From Salinarimonas rosea DSM 21201 (GTDB taxonomy: Bacteria; Pseudomonadota; Alphaproteobacteria; Rhizobiales; Beijerinckiaceae): DNA of 64,000 nucleotides. A program made the position numbers and the translations under genes. This document shows positions 60,578 through 64,000 of the stretch, one piece after another. The stretch is taken from positions 62,001 to 126,000 of the forward strand of contig NZ_AUBC01000016.1 in assembly GCF_000429045.1 (NCBI RefSeq), written 5' to 3'. Within the stretch, counting starts at the first letter, position 1, and every line of letters starts with the position of its first letter. The notes under the pieces are model-generated. The model worked only from the letters and a program-made list of their open reading frames with translations, had not been told where the DNA came from and searched no databases.

Positions 60578-63500
60578 TCAATACTCGATCTCGTAGCCCA
60601 CGCCCACCGACGAGCGCCCGTCCGCGCCGACCGCGCCCTGGAAGCGCAGGCGGTCGGTGAGATCGATGTCCAGCGAGACGCCGGTGTCGTCCGGGCGCGC
60701 GCCGGCGCGGATGCCCAGGCGCACGTTGTCCGCGATGTAGCGGCCGACGCCCACCGTCGGCCCGCCCTCCCCGGCCGAGATGTCGAGGCTGTCGACGCCC
60801 AGGCTCTTGCGGATCTCCTCGAACAGGCCCGCGCCGCCGCCGGCGAGGCTCGCCACGCCCTGCGCCAGCTGGAGCGCCTGCCCCGCCGACAGGCCGCCGG
60901 CGGCGCGGCCGAACAGGATACGCGAGAGGATCTCGTCGTCGGGCAGCTCCGGCGTCGAGGAGAGCTCGAAGCGCGGGGCGGTCGCCGGGCCGCGGACCGC
61001 GATCTGCGCGGTGATGCCCTCCGCCTGCGTCTGCGCCACGAGGTCGAGCGAGGGGGTGAGCGAGCCGGCGAAGGTGAGCCGCCCGCGGGTGAAGTCGAGC
61101 CGCTGGCCGAGGATGTCGAGCCGCCCGCGGCGCAGGTCGAAGGCGCCGACCGCGTTCGGGTCGTTCGTCGTGCCGGTGAGCCGCAATTGCCCGCCGAGCT
61201 CGGCGTTGACGCCGCGCCCGCGCACGAAGATCTGGTTCTGCGCGTTCACCGTGAGGTCGAGGCGGGCGTCGAACGGCGCGCCGCCGGCACCCGCCTCGCG
61301 GGCGGCCCGCTCCCGCGCCAGCGCGAGCCGCGCTGCCGCCTGCGGGGGCGGGGCGACGTGCTCGGTCCCCGGAAGCGGCTCGAGCACCGTCGGCAGCGTG
61401 TCGGGGATGGTGACGTCGAGCGTGGTCAGGTCGACGCTGCCGGCGATCGTCGGCGCCGTCGCGAGCGGGCCCGTGATGGCGAGGTCGAGATCGGCCACCG
61501 CGGTGAGCAGGTCAGAGCTCAGGAGCTGGGCGTTGCGGCCGGTGATCGTCAGGTCCGCCGGGAAGCCGTCGCGCAGCCCGACGCTGCCGCCGACCGACAC
61601 CGTGCCGCCGTTCGGCGTCCGCGCGGTCAGGTCGGCGATGCGCACCGTGTCGCCCTCGGCGCCGACCCGCCCCGAGATGCCGTCGAGCGCGATGCCGCGC
61701 AGGTCGTCGCGGAACGAGCCTCCGGCGAGCGTGGCGCCGCCGGTCACCCGCGGGTCCGAGATCGTGCCGCCGACGTCGAGATCCACCTGCGCCTGCCCGC
61801 CCACCCGCTGGCCGGGATCGAGGAAGCGCGAGAGCGGGTCGAGAGTCACGGGTCCGCTCACCGAGAGGTCGATCGTGCCCGACGGGTCGAGCGGCACGGA
61901 CCCGTCGACGGACAACGTGCCGAGCGGCGGCGCGGCGACGCTGGCGTCGACCGTGGCGCGATCGCCGTCGAGCCGACCCGAGGCGGCGACGTCGATGGCG
62001 GCAATGCCGGCGTCCCGGGCCTGGGGCAGCGACAGCCCGTCGACGTCGAGCCTGTAGGTGCCCGTGGGCGCGGCGAAGGTGCCTCCGAGATCGGCCGAGC
62101 CGGAGAGCGTGCCGGACAGGTCGAGATCGGGCGCTGCCGCGCGGGCGAGCGCGAGCGGGATGCCGCTCGCGGTCACGTCGAGGTCGATCTCCCCGGACGG
62201 GTCGAGCGGGACCGAGCCCGACACCGCGAGCCGCCCGCCGTCGACCGCGAGCGTGGCATCGACGGTGGCCCGCTCGCCGGTGAACGAGCCCTGCGCATCG
62301 AGGTCGACGCCCGGCAGGCCTGCCTCGCGCAGCTGCGGCACCGAGAAGCCCGAGACGGTGAGGTCGTAGGTGCCCTCCGGCGCCGACGGCGTGCCGGAGA
62401 CGTCGACCGCCCCGTTCACGACGCCCGCGATGCCGAGACCGGGGACGAAGATCTCCGCGGCCGACAGCGGCAGGTCGGCGATGCGCGCCTCGAGGTCGAG
62501 CACCTCGCCCACCGTGCCGTCGACGGCGACGGTGCCCCCGTCCGCGCGCAGCTGCAGGCCGTCGATCGCGACCGCGCCGTCGGCGATGCTGACGGAGGCC
62601 TCGTCGGCGAGGGTGACGCTGCGCCCGTCGCGCGTGGCGCTGAATGCGGAGAGCGCGATGGTGATCGCCTCGCCCTCCGGCACGATCCGCCCCTCCGCAT
62701 CCAGATCGAACCCCTGCGCGGTCGCGGACGCGGTGAAGGCGGTCGCCTGCGGCGTGCCGTCGAAGGCGAGGTCCACGCTCTCGAAGGTCTGGCCGCCGGC
62801 GACGAGCTGCCGCGCACGGACGGCGCCGTTGAGCACCGGGCTGCGGAAGAGATCGCGCGCCCTCAGGTCGACGAACACGTCGGACAAGGCCACGTCGCCG
62901 ATCCGGAGCGACGCGCCCTCCGCCATGACGTCGGCGTTCTGGCCGCCGTCCTCGACCGCGAGGGAGACGTCCGCCTCGAGCGCGCCGGCGAGCTCGGTCA
63001 GCAGCAGCGGCGCGAGGTCGGAGAGCTCGCCCGCGTCCAGGCGAAGGTCGCCCGCCGCGAGGCCGGCGTCGCCGACCGCGAGGTCGCCGGCGAGGTCGAC
63101 CGAGCCGATCGTCAGGTCGAGGCCCTCGAGCGCGATCCCGCCGCCGTCCGTGCGCAGGACGCGCGCCGTCCCCTCCGCGGCCTTCCCGGCGACGCTGCCC
63201 GAGAGCGCCACGTCGGCGTCGAGGTCGCCGGTGACGTCCTGCGCGGCGAGCCTGAGATCGAGCCGCTCGATCGGCCGGTCCATGGCGACGACGTCGCGCA
63301 GCGACACCGTGGCCGCGACGTCGGGCGTCGCGAGCGATCCCATGAGCCGCGCCTGCGCCGTCGCCCGCCCCGCGCTCACGCGCTCGTCGAGCGGGGCGAG
63401 CGTCGGGATCGTGACGTCGAGCGTCAGGTCGGCGTCCTCGTCCGTCGCGCGCCCGTCGGCGACGAGCATCAGGTTCGCCCCGTCGAGCATCAGGTTCGTG

Positions 63501-64000
63501 AGCCCGAACCCGCCGGGAAGCTGCTGCGCGGTTCCCGAGAGCGTCGCCGTGTCGCCGACGAGGCCGTCGACCGCAGGGATGCCGCTGGCGAAGCCCCGGA
63601 GCGTGCCGTCGAGCTGCGCCGTGATCCGCTCCGCCGACGGGTCGCCGACCAGGCGCGCCTCCACGTCGGCCGCGCCGGCGAGATCCAGCCCGACGAGGCG
63701 CGAGAACGCGGCGAGATCCGGGATCGCGGCGTCGAGCGTGCCGTCGAGGTCGCTCGCGCCGACGCGTCCCGCGAAGGTCGCGGACGCCGTCCGCGTCTCG
63801 AGCGCCGCCGTCTCGACGTCGGCGACGCCCTCGGCGCTGACCTCGCCGCGCGCGACCACCGAGAGGCTCGGGCCGATCGCGTCCTGGAGCGCCTGATCGG
63901 CGAAGGCGAGGCCCTGCGCGTCGGCATCGAGGGCGAAGGAGAAGCGCGTGGGCGGATCGTCCGTCCCGACCGGCGCAGAATCGACCGTCAGCCCGAGGCT
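60578..64000 (-). CDS. tamB: TamB (translocation and assembly module / DUF490), C-terminal part
   Basis: The gene enters from the right edge and ends at 60578, giving 1,140 residues of the C-terminus; the frame stays open to the edge. The sequence is a long run of short beta strands with repeats such as SGSVPLDPSGEIDLDV and DGSVPLDPSGTIDLSV, the beta-taco groove of the AsmA/TamB superfamily. The conserved DUF490 end shows RGRLDILGQRLDFTRGRLTF, SSTPELPDDEILSRILFGR and the final VGVGYEIEY. TamB spans the periplasm and helps in outer-membrane protein assembly and lipid transport, usually with TamA, which would be encoded to the right of the window. Confidence 0.92.
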   Translation of the reverse strand, partial: SLGLTVDSAPVGTDDPPTRFSFALDADAQGLAFADQALQDAIGPSLSVVARGEVSAEGVADVETAALETRTASATFAGRVGASDLDGTLDAAIPDLAAFSRLVGLDLAGAADVEARLVGDPSAERITAQLDGTLRGFASGIPAVDGLVGDTATLSGTAQQLPGGFGLTNLMLDGANLMLVADGRATDEDADLTLDVTIPTLAPLDERVSAGRATAQARLMGSLATPDVAATVSLRDVVAMDRPIERLDLRLAAQDVTGDLDADVALSGSVAGKAAEGTARVLRTDGGGIALEGLDLTIGSVDLAGDLAVGDAGLAAGDLRLDAGELSDLAPLLLTELAGALEADVSLAVEDGGQNADVMAEGASLRIGDVALSDVFVDLRARDLFRSPVLNGAVRARQLVAGGQTFESVDLAFDGTPQATAFTASATAQGFDLDAEGRIVPEGEAITIALSAFSATRDGRSVTLADEASVSIADGAVAIDGLQLRADGGTVAVDGTVGEVLDLEARIADLPLSAAEIFVPGLGIAGVVNGAVDVSGTPSAPEGTYDLTVSGFSVPQLREAGLPGVDLDAQGSFTGERATVDATLAVDGGRLAVSGSVPLDPSGEIDLDVTASGIPLALARAAAPDLDLSGTLSGSADLGGTFAAPTGTYRLDVDGLSLPQARDAGIAAIDVAASGRLDGDRATVDASVAAPPLGTLSVDGSVPLDPSGTIDLSVSGPVTLDPLSRFLDPGQRVGGQAQVDLDVGGTISDPRVTGGATLAGGSFRDDLRGIALDGISGRVGAEGDTVRIADLTARTPNGGTVSVGGSVGLRDGFPADLTITGRNAQLLSSDLLTAVADLDLAITGPLATAPTIAGSVDLTTLDVTIPDTLPTVLEPLPGTEHVAPPPQAAARLALARERAAREAGAGGAPFDARLDLTVNAQNQIFVRGRGVNAELGGQLRLTGTTNDPNAVGAFDLRRGRLDILGQRLDFTRGRLTFAGSLTPSLDLVAQTQAEGITAQIAVRGPATAPRFELSSTPELPDDEILSRILFGRAAGGLSAGQALQLAQGVASLAGGGAGLFEEIRKSLGVDSLDISAGEGGPTVGVGRYIADNVRLGIRAGARPDDTGVSLDIDLTDRLRFQGAVGADGRSSVGVGYEIEY

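Noticed and set aside
60421-60660. A 79-residue plus-strand frame in the tamB downstream spacer
   Set aside because: It runs into tamB in the antisense direction and its second half is only Arg/Pro/Ser, the usual antisense signature.
60780-63896. Three serine/arginine-rich plus-strand frames over tamB (425, 103 and 508 residues)
   Set aside because: They are antisense shadows of the repetitive tamB coding sequence, with no independent motif.

Overview
This window is GC-rich DNA (about 70% or more in most coding stretches) densely packed with genes, and looks like the chromosome of an alphaproteobacterium, probably of the order Hyphomicrobiales. The signs are the engB-argB-HAD nucleotidase gene order, a GyrA with a long acidic C-terminal insertion, many FCD-type GntR regulators and ABC importers, and an EnuR/AsnC-controlled ectoine utilisation cluster. 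The genus cannot be fixed from sequence alone. I see no rRNA, tRNA, CRISPR array, insertion sequence or phage gene.

Layout. 1-2150: tail of an unidentified gene, a DUF3140 protein, a glycosyltransferase and an XRE regulator. 2151-3209: a gene-free kilobase with hairpins and operator-like repeats. 3210-5910: GntR regulator, GlcD-type FAD oxidase and AhpD-like protein. 5889-19630: a second GntR regulator and the large carbohydrate operon it probably controls (oligosaccharide ABC importer, GH31 glycosidase, CE15-like esterase, UxaC, UxuA, UxuB), which together would take up and dismantle uronate-containing plant glycans down to 2-keto-3-deoxygluconate. 19806-25337: UbiH-like monooxygenase, DUF2182 membrane protein and gyrA. 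25433-29349: TetR regulator divergent from a DevBCA-type exporter. 29435-30994: coaD and two cyclophilins. 31038-36629 (minus strand): a YnjBCD-like importer followed by uraH and a puuE-uraD fusion for ureide breakdown.

36740-40810 (minus strand) holds housekeeping genes: alpha/beta hydrolase, pyrimidine nucleotidase, argB, DUF423 and engB. 40891-51098 is the ectoine cluster: asnC, enuR, ehuABCD, eutABC, doeA and doeB. It imports ectoine and converts it towards 2,4-diaminobutyrate; doeC and doeD are not in the window. 51201-59772 holds a YciB-like protein, a dienelactone-hydrolase-like protein, an overlapping pair (GH3-type acyl-amido synthetase and penicillin-acylase-type amidohydrolase), a PCMT-like methyltransferase and a molybdopterin oxidoreductase. 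59773-60577 is a small, much more AT-rich island with one orphan gene carrying a HEPN-like RNx3H motif. 60578-64000 is the C-terminal part of tamB, which runs off the right edge.

The least explained items are the AT-rich HEPN-like orphan, the GH3/penicillin acylase gene overlap, and the dispersed palindromic intergenic repeat found in three spacers. Also notable are an unusual residue in the GyrA quinolone-determining region and the CE15/GH31/uronate operon.
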